Assembly (NCBI GenBank): GCA_003426165.1
Contig: QUAH01000007.1
Span: 107,276 to 152,130 of the forward strand
Direction: 5' to 3'
Length of the DNA: 44,855 nucleotides
DNA from: Candidatus Saccharicenans subterraneus
GTDB taxonomy: Bacteria; Acidobacteriota; Aminicenantia; Aminicenantales; Saccharicenantaceae
Part shown: one piece after another, positions 33,862-41,946 of the stretch
How positions within the stretch are numbered: position 1 is the stretch's first letter
Layout: each line of letters begins with the position of its first letter
Notes under the pieces: generated by a model
The model's database searches: none
Told to the model about the DNA's origin: nothing
Seen by the model: only the letters and a program-made list of their open reading frames with translations
Translations under genes and position numbers: made by a program

Positions 33862-34725
33862 ATGCTTAAGCTGAAAGAATGGCCCCTGGTGCTTTTTACC
33901 TTCCTGGTGCAATCTTCGGTGGGTGTTTTCATCTTGGCCTTCGGGCCGGCATTACTGCAGCGGTCATGGGAGAACCGCTGGCTGTTCCGGGCGGCCGACC
34001 GCTGGGGCCTGGCCCTGCTGGGGCTGGTCGGCCTGTCGGTTCTGGTCTCCCTGTTTCATCGAGGGCAGTCGCTATCGGTCTACCTTCCTGTCAGAGAAGC
34101 TCAGCCCGGCTGGCTGAACCGGGAAATTGCCAGCCTGGGGATTTTTTTCCTGTTTCTGGTTGCCCTGGAATTTCTGCTTATCATGAGAGCCTCAGGCCTG
34201 GCGATGGCCTTGCTGGTAGTGCTTACCGGCCTTAGCGGTTTGATAGTCATCTATGTGATGTCCAGGTTACACTGCCTGGCCGGGGTCAGGTTATGGAAAA
34301 GCAGCCGGACCGCCTTCTTTTTCTTCATGACGGCTTTCCTGGTGGGCTCCCTGGCCATGCTGTTTTTCCAGAGAACTGGTTCGCCGGCACTGATGCTGCC
34401 CTGGCTTGGAAAGCTTTACTGGTGGGCGGCGGTTCTGCTGACCGCACTGGCCTTAATGGGCCTTCTTTTATTTGACCAGGTGTCGGGACTATTTCCACTG
34501 CCCGAGGCGGGGGCTTCGAGGTCTCGCTCCTGGCAGTTAGTTTTTGTCCTGCGATTGGTCATGCTGCTGGCTGCCCTGGCTTTTCTCTTGATCAGCCATG
34601 CCGGTGAGAGGATCCAGAATCCTGCGGACATGGCCTTCCCGGCATTAGGCCTTATCCTGGTAATAATTGAAGAATTGCTGGGGCGGGTAGCTTTTTATAA
34701 CCTGGTGGATTCGGTCGGGTCTTGA
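33862..34725 (+). CDS. DmsC-like membrane anchor subunit (orphan)
   Basis: 287 residues with about eight membrane helices. The start KEWPLVLFTFLVQSSVGVFI and the LFHRGQSLSVYLPVREAQPGWLNREIASLGIFFLFLVALEF region (with the conserved His and LNREI) match the DmsC/NrfD-like anchor of molybdenum DMSO-reductase-type enzymes, which oxidise quinol for a catalytic DmsAB dimer. No DmsA or DmsB gene is on either side: upstream is the propeller-transglutaminase gene, downstream a convergent hypothetical gene. AAAGG lies seven bases before the ATG. Either the partners are encoded elsewhere or the protein has another role. Function is inference from family resemblance. Confidence 0.75.
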   Translation: MLKLKEWPLVLFTFLVQSSVGVFILAFGPALLQRSWENRWLFRAADRWGLALLGLVGLSVLVSLFHRGQSLSVYLPVREAQPGWLNREIASLGIFFLFLVALEFLLIMRASGLAMALLVVLTGLSGLIVIYVMSRLHCLAGVRLWKSSRTAFFFFMTAFLVGSLAMLFFQRTGSPALMLPWLGKLYWWAAVLLTALALMGLLLFDQVSGLFPLPEAGASRSRSWQLVFVLRLVMLLAALAFLLISHAGERIQNPADMAFPALGLILVIIEELLGRVAFYNLVDSVGS

Positions 34726-34788
34726 AATTAGAGCCGGGGCTTGTAAGCCTAGAGGTCTTGTCTGACCCTCCGAGTTCCAGACTGGATT

Positions 34789-35439
34789 TCAGCCCTTACT
34801 TTCTGTCACGAACTGGACCCACAGCTGTTCCGGAAGGGTCGAAGGCAATGATTTAAGTTCTTCGAGTGAGCTCATCCGGCAGAGTTTAACCTTGGTCCTG
34901 GTGTACATGATTTTTCCGTCCCTGGTGTAACGGGTGCAATCGCCTATTTTATCTTCACCAGCAGCCTTGCACTTGAAGGAAATCACTTCGCCGTTCTCCA
35001 GGTGGAAGCGGTAGAGGTCTTCCTCAACTTTTTCGATCCTGGTGCCTTTGGGAATCAGGACTCCCCGGCCAGCCGGGTCGGGCTCCGGCTTGCCAAGAGC
35101 AAACCTTATAAACCTGTAGTCGGCATCGGTGACCTTGAGCTTTTTGAATTTTTCTGGCTGGCACTCGGCAAAGACCCGACCCTGGGTCCCGGTATAGACC
35201 ACCTTGCCATTTTTATCTACGGTTCGGACCTTGAGGTTATCGGCTTCGGGGATAAGTTCCAGGCGGCCCTCTGCCAGGTGGAAGGCTATATGGCCGGGTT
35301 TAATTTCAACCTGGCAACCAGCCGGCAGCTTGACTGCTGTTTCGCCGAAGGTAAAAACTGTGGCGGATGATAGCCAAAAGATAAAGCCAAGGAATAAAGC
35401 CAGGATTAAAGCCAGGAACCCTGCTTTTCCCCTTCTCAT
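34789..35439 (-). CDS. Exported hypothetical protein
   Basis: 216 residues, not recognised. An N-terminal hydrophobic segment (about 8-27) makes a signal peptide or anchor. The rest is rich in Lys, Glu and beta-prone stretches: HIAFHLAEGRLELIPEADNLKVRTVDKNGKVVYTGTQGRVFAE and a later YRFHLENGEVISFKCKAAGEDKIGDCTRYTRDGKIMYTRTKVKLC look like two copies of a similar beta unit, each with a xxNGKVxYT/DGKIMYT turn. Five cysteines follow the signal region, so disulfides are possible. AAGGAGGT lies just before the ATG. It may follow the fucosidase gene on the minus strand, 124 bases apart, but no coupling is evident. I do not assign a function. Confidence 0.6.
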   Translation of the reverse strand: MRRGKAGFLALILALFLGFIFWLSSATVFTFGETAVKLPAGCQVEIKPGHIAFHLAEGRLELIPEADNLKVRTVDKNGKVVYTGTQGRVFAECQPEKFKKLKVTDADYRFIRFALGKPEPDPAGRGVLIPKGTRIEKVEEDLYRFHLENGEVISFKCKAAGEDKIGDCTRYTRDGKIMYTRTKVKLCRMSSLEELKSLPSTLPEQLWVQFVTESKG

Positions 35440-35461
35440 TTTTACCTCCTTCCAGAGGAAT

Positions 35462-35521
35462 AAGAAGGGGCGCGGGAAACAGAAGAAGCTCCGGTTATCA
35501 ATGCGGGCCAGGCCCCTTCTT
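35462..35521. repeat. Inverted repeat between fucosidase and hypothetical genes
   Basis: AAGAAGGGGC (35462-35471) pairs exactly with GCCCCTTCTT (35512-35521) across a 40-base interval. There is no T-run beside either arm, so it is not a standard terminator; it could be a structured leader for the hypothetical gene or an RNA stabiliser. Confidence 0.4.
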
Positions 35522-35563
35522 TCCCTTAATAAAAAAATAGGAAGCTATGGCAGGTTTGTCAAC

Positions 35564-37066
35564 TCATGTGGCTGCCCCGGTCAGCCTGAAAACCCAGGCG
35601 TATTTACAGGGAGGATTGTGGCGCAAAGAAGGAGGAATTGAAATCTCAAAGCCCTGGCCAGCTATCTTATAAGAAATTTTCTGCGAGGTTCCCAACATCG
35701 ACAGGCGTGCCCCGGCCTTAGGTTTGAAGGCTTCCAACTTTATCTTTTCAGGCAGTGTTTCGCCCTCATCGGCGAGGTAGATAAGATAAACAGAACCATC
35801 CTTACCCCTGGTGAAGCATACCTTGCCTTCCTTGTAGGGTGGCAGGGCCCGGGTGTTATAAATGGCCTGTCCGTTAACCTTCAGCCAGGCGGCGTATTCT
35901 TTGAGCAGGTCATAGGCCCCCTGTTGCCAGGTGCCGTCGGGACCGGGAGCGATGTTGAGCAGCAGGTTTCCGCCCTTGGCCACGATGTCCACCAGCAGGT
36001 GAATGGCCTGGCGACCGCTCATGTACCTGGCATCCGGCGTGTATGACCAGCCCCCTCCCGAAATTATGCACGATTCCCAGGGATAGGGGAGAGCCTTATC
36101 GGGAACGACGTTTTCGGGGGTCAAGTAGTTCTGGTTCTTGCCGGCCACGGCCCGGTCAACCACGATCAACCCGGGCTGCTTTTCCCGGCATTTGGCCACC
36201 AGTTCATCCATCAGGATGTCCTGGTTGATGACCTGGCTTTTCAGGTATCCGGATTTGCTGTCTTTGAGCCGTCGTTCATAATATTGTCTGAGCTCTTCCG
36301 GGGACTTCCTGGACACCCAGCCGCCGTCCAGCCAGAGGATGTCCACCCGTCCGTATTCGGTCACCAGCTCCAGGATCTGGTTATGGGTGTATTCAACGAA
36401 CTTGGCCCAGCGCTCGGGGTAGGCTTCCGGGTCGTAGTTGACGTTTCGGTCACGGGGTGGGAAGTTCGGCCACCAGTAGTAGGGAGAATGCCAGTCGGGC
36501 TTGGAAAAGTATGCCCCGACCCAGAAACCTTCCTTCCTGAAGGCATCGAAAATTTCCCTGGTAATGTTGGCCCTGGGGTTGGAGCTGAAAGGACACTCCG
36601 GGTCGGTGACCTTGTAGTCAGTATACCTGGTGTCGAACATGCAGAAGCCGTCGTGGTGCTTGGTGGTGAAGATTACGTATCGCATGCCGGCTTCTTTTGC
36701 CGCCCGGGCCCAGAGGGAGGGGTCGAATTTAACAGGGTTGAAAGTTTTCTTCAGCCCTTCATACTTCTTGACGTATTCGTAATAATCTTCCAGGCTGCGG
36801 CGGCACCAGCCTTCATCTTCGGGGCAGATGGACCAGCTCTCGACGATGCCCCACTGGCTGTAAGGCCCCCAGTGCATCAGCAGGCCAAATTTAAGGTCCT
36901 GCCAGGCCTCGAGCTTCTGGAGCACCAGCGGGTCTGTTTCCGGCACGTACCGGTCTTCCTGGGCTCTCGCAGTCGGAGCTGCGGTAATTAATATGACCAT
37001 CAGATAGAAGGAAATGAAAAGATGATATTTATCAAGTTGCCTGCCCTGATAAAAATGCCTTTTCAT
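35564..37066 (-). CDS. GH29 alpha-L-fucosidase
   Basis: 500 residues. Signal peptide about 1-35 (ending TARAQ). GH29 landmarks: KFGLLMHWGPYS (59-70), VIFTTKHHDGFCMFDT (131-146, the substrate-binding His pair 137-138), and VDILWLDGGW with Asp247 as the nucleophile. A C-terminal beta-sandwich follows after about residue 400. It would release fucose from glycans in the periplasm or outside. ATG at 37066 has AAAGGG six bases before; a second ATG five codons upstream is less well placed. A good promoter is at 37099-37128. The gene stands alone, apart from the FHS permease and ROK kinase some 9-13 kb away. The acid/base residue could not be assigned by eye. Confidence 0.9.
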   Translation of the reverse strand: MKRHFYQGRQLDKYHLFISFYLMVILITAAPTARAQEDRYVPETDPLVLQKLEAWQDLKFGLLMHWGPYSQWGIVESWSICPEDEGWCRRSLEDYYEYVKKYEGLKKTFNPVKFDPSLWARAAKEAGMRYVIFTTKHHDGFCMFDTRYTDYKVTDPECPFSSNPRANITREIFDAFRKEGFWVGAYFSKPDWHSPYYWWPNFPPRDRNVNYDPEAYPERWAKFVEYTHNQILELVTEYGRVDILWLDGGWVSRKSPEELRQYYERRLKDSKSGYLKSQVINQDILMDELVAKCREKQPGLIVVDRAVAGKNQNYLTPENVVPDKALPYPWESCIISGGGWSYTPDARYMSGRQAIHLLVDIVAKGGNLLLNIAPGPDGTWQQGAYDLLKEYAAWLKVNGQAIYNTRALPPYKEGKVCFTRGKDGSVYLIYLADEGETLPEKIKLEAFKPKAGARLSMLGTSQKISYKIAGQGFEISIPPSLRHNPPCKYAWVFRLTGAAT

Positions 37067-37098
37067 CTTTTTCCCTTTCATTCTTGATTTTAGAGATT

Positions 37099-37128
37099 AT
37101 TCTAAGTTTTTAGGGCAAAGGATGGCAA
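37099..37128 (-). promoter_or_regulatory. Promoter for the fucosidase gene
   Basis: On the minus strand TTGCCA (37123-37128), 18-base spacer, TAGAAT (37099-37104), five of six matches in both boxes. Confidence 0.55.
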
Positions 37129-37249
37129 CCTTTCTTGGGAAACCCTGGTTTTCCAGGATGAATGACAGAAGGTCAGGCGGGCAGGCTTCTGGAGGCGTAA
37201 ATCAATGCACGGGCTGCCTGAACAGCCTGCCTGTTTTCTGCAAAGTTCT

Positions 37250-37687
37250 TTAGATGGTTATTTCGAACCTGTAGCTGGCGGAAGGTTCGGTAACCAGCCT
37301 GGCCCTGACGCTATATGAGCCTGAGGGCACCGGGTCGCCCTGGTTGGAGCGGCCATTCCAGGTTACCTGGTAGGTCTTCTGTTCCCCCGGCTGGAGCGTT
37401 ACCGTGGTAATGACCTGAGGAAAACTCTGGCCATAGGCCCAGTTCCAGATCAGGATTCCCGGTTCCTGGTAGACCTCAAGGTCGTAGATCTGGGAAGTTG
37501 CGGAGACCAGGTCCAGGGTCTTACTGCCTTCGTTTCTGATGGTCAGGGTAAAGGTGATGGTCCCGTCCGGGTTTTTCTGATAGTCAGCCAGGAACTTCAA
37601 TCCGTTGTTCTGGTCCAGGAGATCGCAGGCGGTCATGGTCAAGGCAGCCAGAAAAAGCGCCGTGATCATCATAATTTTTGCTTTCAT
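37250..37687 (-). CDS. BsuPI-domain lipoprotein
   Basis: 145 residues. Lipoprotein signal: hydrophobic 6-18 and lipobox TMTAC with Cys21. The mature part is a single immunoglobulin-like BsuPI domain: FTLTIRNEGSKTLDLVSATSQIYDLEVYQEPGILIWNWAYGQSFPQVITTVTLQPGEQKTYQVTWNG followed by VPSGSYSVRARLV. The founding protein, BsuPI, inhibits intracellular proteases in Bacillus; many envelope versions have unknown roles. GGAGGGG lies shortly before the ATG. An inverted repeat lies 67-95 bases upstream. It diverges from the small lipoprotein at 37988. The role here is not known. Confidence 0.8.
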   Translation of the reverse strand: MKAKIMMITALFLAALTMTACDLLDQNNGLKFLADYQKNPDGTITFTLTIRNEGSKTLDLVSATSQIYDLEVYQEPGILIWNWAYGQSFPQVITTVTLQPGEQKTYQVTWNGRSNQGDPVPSGSYSVRARLVTEPSASYRFEITI

Positions 37688-37753
37688 GATCCCCTCCGGC
37701 TTTAATGTCCTTTTTCCGGGATGTTCTGTCCCTTAAAGGTTACATCTTTGGAA

Positions 37754-37782
37754 AATGCGATGTCTGTTATCATTATCGCATT
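37754..37782. promoter_or_regulatory. Inverted repeat, operator or hairpin candidate
   Basis: AATGCGAT (37754-37761) and ATCGCATT (37775-37782), exact eight-base arms around 13 bases. It lies 67-95 bases upstream of the BsuPI lipoprotein start. No T-run follows on either side. Confidence 0.4.
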
Positions 37783-37923
37783 ATTCCCGCTCTTAATAAT
37801 ACAGCAAATATTGTGCCAGCAATGGCAGGATTTGGGTGCCTCAACAGGCCTTTTCTGATTTAAGTTGGATAGGAGGACTGGGTGGGATGGCTGTACGGCA
37901 TTAAACTCCACCTTAATTATCAC

Positions 37924-37954
37924 TTGACAGCCCTGGATAATTAAGGGATATAAG
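37924..37954 (+). promoter_or_regulatory. Promoter for the small lipoprotein gene
   Basis: Exact TTGACA (37924-37929), 19-base spacer, TATAAG (37949-37954). The spacer is longer than the ideal 17. Confidence 0.45.
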
Positions 37955-37987
37955 AAGGCAAGGGTCTTAGCTTAGAAAGGAGAGGTT

Positions 37988-38290
37988 ATGAAAACCATTG
38001 CCATGGTCTGCCTCCTGCTGTGTGTCCTCCTGTTGCTGACCGGTTGTGCCCCGGGTCCAAATGACCTGGAAAAGACGCCCGGCGCCAAGGGCAAGGTAGC
38101 CGGGTTCTGGAAGGGACTCTGGCACGGGCTAATTTCGCCCATTACCTTCATCGTTTCCCTGTTCAGCAAGAATGTCAGGATTTACGAAGTCCACAACAAC
38201 GGCAACTGGTATAACTTTGGTTTTGTCCTGGGAGCAGGCTTGTTCCTGCAGGGCGGTATCCTGGGCACACGCAAAGCCTGCCGGAGGTAG
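37988..38290 (+). CDS. Small lipoprotein with GFWKGLWHG motif
   Basis: 100 residues. Lipobox LLTGC with Cys20, so it is exported and lipidated. The mature part has GKVAGFWKGLWHGLISPITFIVSLF (about 35-59) and KNVRIYEVHNNGNWYNFGFVLGAGLF, the second hydrophobic segment. I have seen this pattern as a conserved hypothetical family but know of no function. AGAAAGGAGAGG lies before the ATG. The Trp/His-rich amphipathic stretch and the C-terminal hydrophobic part suggest a membrane-attached protein. It stands alone and diverges from the BsuPI lipoprotein gene. Confidence 0.8.
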   Translation: MKTIAMVCLLLCVLLLLTGCAPGPNDLEKTPGAKGKVAGFWKGLWHGLISPITFIVSLFSKNVRIYEVHNNGNWYNFGFVLGAGLFLQGGILGTRKACRR

Positions 38291-38629
38291 GCCCCCTTTA
38301 ATTTTCAGGCAGGCTGGGGGGCTGGCCCGGATCCGGTTCTGCCAGGCATCGGGTTGCATGGGATGGACTTCGCAGGCCGGGCTATGGCCTCTGGAACGGA
38401 TAAAGGTTTTTTATCCGGATGCTTAGTGTTAACTGTGCCCCGTGGTTAATAATAAACATCCTGGGTATTGTTATTCGTTTGTTGAGGTCCTTTTACTGAA
38501 TTATTGTAAGGTGATTGATTTTTTTTTAATTTTCCGGGACTGGGAAATATTTTTTAGCCACACCTAAAAAATGTTAAAATCGGCCTGTTATAAAAACATG
38601 ATCTCTTACCTTCATTGGAGGTGGTTGAA
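38291..38629. other. Intergenic region with extended -10 candidates
   Basis: No gene supported. Two overlapping extended -10 sequences are visible before the hydrolase gene, TGT-TAAAAT (38572-38580) and TGT-TATAAA (38586-38594). A T-rich stretch (38519-38560) lies upstream and would suit a promoter UP-type element; no matching -35 is seen. Confidence 0.4.
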
Positions 38630-40270
38630 ATGAAATGCAGGAATAATGCGTGGTCATACTTAACCAGACGCACCCGGACGTCCCTTTTGCTGGTCTTTGT
38701 TCTCTTAACCCTGGTCTCTGCCGGACTGCCGGCGCTGGCCCAGGGGACCAGGACTCCGCAGAAGGCAAGCCTGCCGCCTGACCTTGAAGCCACCGTGGCC
38801 CGGGTGATGAAGACCTTTGAAGTGCCTGGGCTGAGTTTGGCTATCGTCAAAGACGGCCAGGTGCTGCTGGCCAAAGGCTACGGAGTAAAAAAGCTGGGCG
38901 AACCGGACCCGGTTGATGCCCGGACTCTCTTCGGCATCGCCTCCAACAGCAAGGTCTTCACGGCTGTAGCTTTGGGCATGCTGGTGGACGAGGGGAAAAT
39001 TCGCTGGGATGCCCCGGTCATAGATTACTTGCCTGATTTCCAGATGTATGACCCGGCCGTCAGCCGCGAAATTACGGTCCGCGACCTTCTCTGCCACCGC
39101 TGCGGCCTGGGCCTGGGAGCAGGCGACCTGATGCTCTGGCCGGCTTCAGACCTCAACCGGGAGGAGATTTTAAGGCGGGTTAGATACATCAGGCCCAGCA
39201 GCTCCTTCCGGACCCGCTATGCCTATAACAACATCATGTTCGTGGTGGCCGGTGAACTCCTGGAGCGGGTGAGCGGGTTGAGATGGGAAGACTTCGTCCG
39301 GGAAAAGATTCAGAAAAAAGTCGGAATGGAATTCAGCAACACCAGCTGTGCCCTGGTGGCTAAGGAAGAAAACAGGGCCTGGCCACACGTTCCGCTCGAA
39401 GGAAAGGCCGTACCCGTAAAGACACTCTATCTCACCGAAAACGTCAACCCGGCCGGCGGAATAAATTCCTGTGCCGAGGACATGGCCAGGTGGATGCTGG
39501 TTCTGCTTAATAACGGAAAACTGGCCGACGGCAGCCAGCTGGTTTCGGAAAGAGCGCTGAATGAGATAACCAACATCGCCACTCCCATACCTGTCTCCAA
39601 GCCGGCGCCGGAGCTGGAACCCGCGGCCATGAATTTCAACGGTTATGCTCTCGGGCTGAGGATTCGCGATTACCGGCGCTACAAAGTCCTCACTCATACC
39701 GGAGGCCTGGAGGGCTATGTTTCCCAGGTCTGGCTGATGCCGGAGATAGGACTGGGTGTTACCGTGCTAACCAACCAGGAGTCCACGGCGGCTTTTTCTT
39801 CCCTGACCTACCAGATTGTTGATTATTACCTGAAGGCCCCGAAATTTGACTGGGTTGAGGCCTACAGAAAATTTAACGAGAGAAATGCCCGGAGGTCGAA
39901 GGAAGAGCTGGATAAAATCTATGCTTCGAGGAAGAAAGACACCAGGCCTTCCCTGCCCCTCCAGGAATATGCCGGACTTTACCGGGATGCCTGGTACGGC
40001 GAGGTTGAGATTAAACTGGAAAACGGACAGCTGACCATGCAGTTCAAGCACAGCCCGGAACTTTATGGAAAGCTGGAGCACTGGCATTACGACACCTTTG
40101 TGGCCCGCTGGTTTGACCGGGAGCTGAGGGCCGATGCCTTCGTTACTTTCAATCTCGACCACGAGGGAAAAATTTCAGAAGTGAAGATGCTGCCCTTTTC
40201 CTCCGACGTGGACTTCAGCTACGACTACCAGGACCTGCTGCTGAAACCGGTTACTTTGAATAAGAAATAA
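38630..40270 (+). CDS. Serine hydrolase, class-C beta-lactamase-like
   Basis: 546 residues. Signal peptide about 1-38 (ending PALAQ). The active-site SNSK (Ser105-x-x-Lys108) lies in LFGIASNSKVFTAVALGML; YNN (Tyr199-x-Asn201) is the second catalytic element and HTGG near residue 370 the third. The C-terminal part (about 430-546) contains a DUF3471-like beta domain (LPLQEYAGLYRDAWYGEVEIKLENGQLTMQF). These periplasmic penicillin-binding-protein-like enzymes are usually esterases, D-amino-acid peptidases or carboxypeptidases, seldom beta-lactamases. GGAGG lies eight bases before the ATG at 38630; an in-frame TTG at 38615 overlaps that site and is rejected. The substrate is unknown. Confidence 0.88.
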   Translation: MKCRNNAWSYLTRRTRTSLLLVFVLLTLVSAGLPALAQGTRTPQKASLPPDLEATVARVMKTFEVPGLSLAIVKDGQVLLAKGYGVKKLGEPDPVDARTLFGIASNSKVFTAVALGMLVDEGKIRWDAPVIDYLPDFQMYDPAVSREITVRDLLCHRCGLGLGAGDLMLWPASDLNREEILRRVRYIRPSSSFRTRYAYNNIMFVVAGELLERVSGLRWEDFVREKIQKKVGMEFSNTSCALVAKEENRAWPHVPLEGKAVPVKTLYLTENVNPAGGINSCAEDMARWMLVLLNNGKLADGSQLVSERALNEITNIATPIPVSKPAPELEPAAMNFNGYALGLRIRDYRRYKVLTHTGGLEGYVSQVWLMPEIGLGVTVLTNQESTAAFSSLTYQIVDYYLKAPKFDWVEAYRKFNERNARRSKEELDKIYASRKKDTRPSLPLQEYAGLYRDAWYGEVEIKLENGQLTMQFKHSPELYGKLEHWHYDTFVARWFDRELRADAFVTFNLDHEGKISEVKMLPFSSDVDFSYDYQDLLLKPVTLNKK

Positions 40271-40328
40271 ACCATAGTTTTCAAAGCCGGTCGATTCTTT
40301 TTGAAGCCTTATTAACAGGCCTTAATTC

Positions 40329-40337
40329 TGGTATAAT
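40329..40337 (+). promoter_or_regulatory. Extended -10 promoter, short leader
   Basis: TGG-TATAAT (40329-40337) is a perfect extended -10. The expected transcription start is near 40344, five bases before the ATG, and there is no ribosome site in between, so the message may be leaderless. No -35 is needed or seen. Confidence 0.55.
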
Positions 40338-40348
40338 CTTAAATCAAA

Positions 40349-40777
40349 ATGATAATCAGAAAAGCTTCTCCACAGGATATGCCCTACGTCGTCAGGATTG
40401 CCTGGCGGCTGGCCCTCGACTATGCCGGCATGGAAAACGACTCCTTCTTTGTGGCCGAAGAACGGGGAAAGATAGTCGCGATTCTGGGGATCCGGGACTT
40501 TGGCGAATTCCTGGAGCTGGTGGCCGTGGGCGTTCTGGAAGAGTACCGGGATATGGGTGTGGGGAAAAGGCTGGTGGAGGAAGCCCTGAAGAACCTGGCC
40601 GGAAGAAATGTCTATCTCCTGACCACTGTCCCGGGTTTCTACGAGAAGCTGGGTTTTGCCCGGGTGGAAGAAGTGCCGGAAGTCCTGAAAAAGGACCCGG
40701 CCTGGTGCGCGGGCTGTGACCGGGATAAGTGCGTGGTCCTGCTCCGGAAAGCAGACAAAAATGTTAATAATGGATAG
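40349..40777 (+). CDS. GNAT family N-acetyltransferase
   Basis: 142 residues. MIIRKASPQDMPYVVRIAWRL start, LELVAVGVLEEYRDMGVGKRLVEEAL (the beta4-loop-alpha3 acetyl-CoA binding motif with a GVGKR phosphate loop), and VYLLTTVPGFYEKLGFARVEEVP (beta5, alpha4) are standard GNAT features; the terminal part, PAWCAGCDRDKCVVLLRK, carries three cysteines of a possible metal site. It most resembles ArgA-type (amino-acid or peptide) acetyltransferases. The ATG at 40349 has no ribosome site and follows the -10 closely. A DUF2156 gene follows 131 bases downstream. Substrate is unknown. Confidence 0.85.
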   Translation: MIIRKASPQDMPYVVRIAWRLALDYAGMENDSFFVAEERGKIVAILGIRDFGEFLELVAVGVLEEYRDMGVGKRLVEEALKNLAGRNVYLLTTVPGFYEKLGFARVEEVPEVLKKDPAWCAGCDRDKCVVLLRKADKNVNNG

Positions 40778-40908
40778 CTGTTCCAATAATTCAGACCATC
40801 CGGCCTTGGAGGATTCGGAAATCAAGCCTTTCTTAATTCCTGAAAGAGGGTCTGCCCTTAAACCAAGTTTTTCTGAAAATCGGGCAATTACTCCATAACA
40901 GGTGCAAC

Positions 40909-41799
40909 ATGATTCCTTCCTTCCCCCAGATGAAACCGGTAGAGCTGGCCGACCTGGACGAAGTTAATAAGTATTTCGAAGCTTTCCAGCCTGAAATTTG
41001 CGAGCTGACCTTTGCCAACCTCTACATCTGGCGGCACTGGGAAAGGCCGCAGCTGACTCTGATCAACGGGAACCTCTGCCTTTTCTGCCAGCCGCCCGAT
41101 GAGCCGGCCTACTTCCTGGAGCCGGTGGGGGACAGCCGCCTGGAAGAGACAGTCGAGGCCTGCCTGTCCGTGGCTCCGCGACTTTCCCGCGTTTCGGAAA
41201 AGTTCCTTAAGAAGATCGGGGCAAAGTACCAGGTCAGGGAAGACCGCGATAATTTTGACTATGTTTACCTGACCGAAGACCTGTGTAATCTGAAAGGTAA
41301 AAAATACGACGGCAAGAGAAATCAGATCAAGAAGTTTGAGAAAAATTTTCAGCCAGAGCTGAGGCCTCTGGCCCGATCAGAAATAGGTGGTTGCCTGAGG
41401 CTGGTTGATCGCTGGGAGGCCAACAGCCCCGAAGAAAACCGGGTTATGGATGAGCGTGGCCGGGCTGCCTCCCGGGCCATAAAGGAAGCCCTGGGAAATT
41501 TTGAAGCCATGGGGCTGTCCGGGATGGTGGCCATCATCAACGGCCAGGTCGAAGGCTTTTGTCTTGGCGAGAAGCTAAACGCTGAAACTGCGGTTGTGCA
41601 CGTGGAGCTGGCCAGCCGCGAAATTGCCGGCCTACATCAATTCCTTAACCGGGAATGTGCCAGGACCATCTGGAAGGAATTCAAGTACATAAACCGGGAA
41701 CAGGATGCCGGGATTCCGGGGTTACGCCAATCAAAGCTCTCCTACCACCCCCACCTCCTGGTAAAGAAATTCGACCTTTCCCGGCCTGCCTCGAGCTAA
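40909..41799 (+). CDS. DUF2156 (LPG_synthase C-terminal) protein
   Basis: 296 residues, cytoplasmic, no membrane segments. The start FPQMKPVELADLDEVNKYFEAFQPEICELTFANLYIWRHWERPQLTLING is typical of DUF2156, and DYVYLTEDLCNLKGKKYDGKRNQIKKFEK with a later GQVEGFCLGEKLNAETAVVHVELASREIAGLHQFLNRECA and YINREQDAGIPGLRQSKLSYHP is the GNAT-fold core of phosphatidylglycerol lysyltransferase. The membrane part of MprF is absent, so a soluble acyltransferase-like enzyme is more likely. A weak AGGTG lies before the ATG. It follows the GNAT gene, but whether they share a transcript is unclear. Confidence 0.85.
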   Translation: MIPSFPQMKPVELADLDEVNKYFEAFQPEICELTFANLYIWRHWERPQLTLINGNLCLFCQPPDEPAYFLEPVGDSRLEETVEACLSVAPRLSRVSEKFLKKIGAKYQVREDRDNFDYVYLTEDLCNLKGKKYDGKRNQIKKFEKNFQPELRPLARSEIGGCLRLVDRWEANSPEENRVMDERGRAASRAIKEALGNFEAMGLSGMVAIINGQVEGFCLGEKLNAETAVVHVELASREIAGLHQFLNRECARTIWKEFKYINREQDAGIPGLRQSKLSYHPHLLVKKFDLSRPASS

Positions 41800-41841
41800 A
41801 AAAAATTAGTTTTCTACTTTTTTTCAGGGCTTTTTATCGTA

Positions 41842-41847
41842 TATAAT
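41842..41847 (+). promoter_or_regulatory. Possible -10 for the buk-ptb operon
   Basis: TATAAT about 100 bases before the buk ATG, preceded by T-rich sequence but no good -35. The leader would be about 95 bases. Confidence 0.35.
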
Positions 41848-41946
41848 AGTTTTTCTTAAAACAGGCAAAACCTGAATTCCGCCAGAAGGTTATTTGCTTG
41901 GTAATCTTTAACTTTCTTACGGTTCGGCAATCATCGGGAGGTAATA

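Larger units (their letters stand above)
37688..37987. other. Divergent intergenic region between two lipoprotein genes
   Basis: About 300 bases without a gene. It holds the inverted repeat 37754-37782 and the plus-strand promoter 37924-37954. Confidence 0.5.

Noticed and set aside
38630..40270. True beta-lactamase resistance gene
   Set aside because: The class-C fold fits many esterases and peptidases; the C-terminal extra domain and context do not support antibiotic resistance.
40301..40326. Terminator after the serine hydrolase gene
   Set aside because: The GCCT/AGGC stem is four base pairs and the following T-run is absent.
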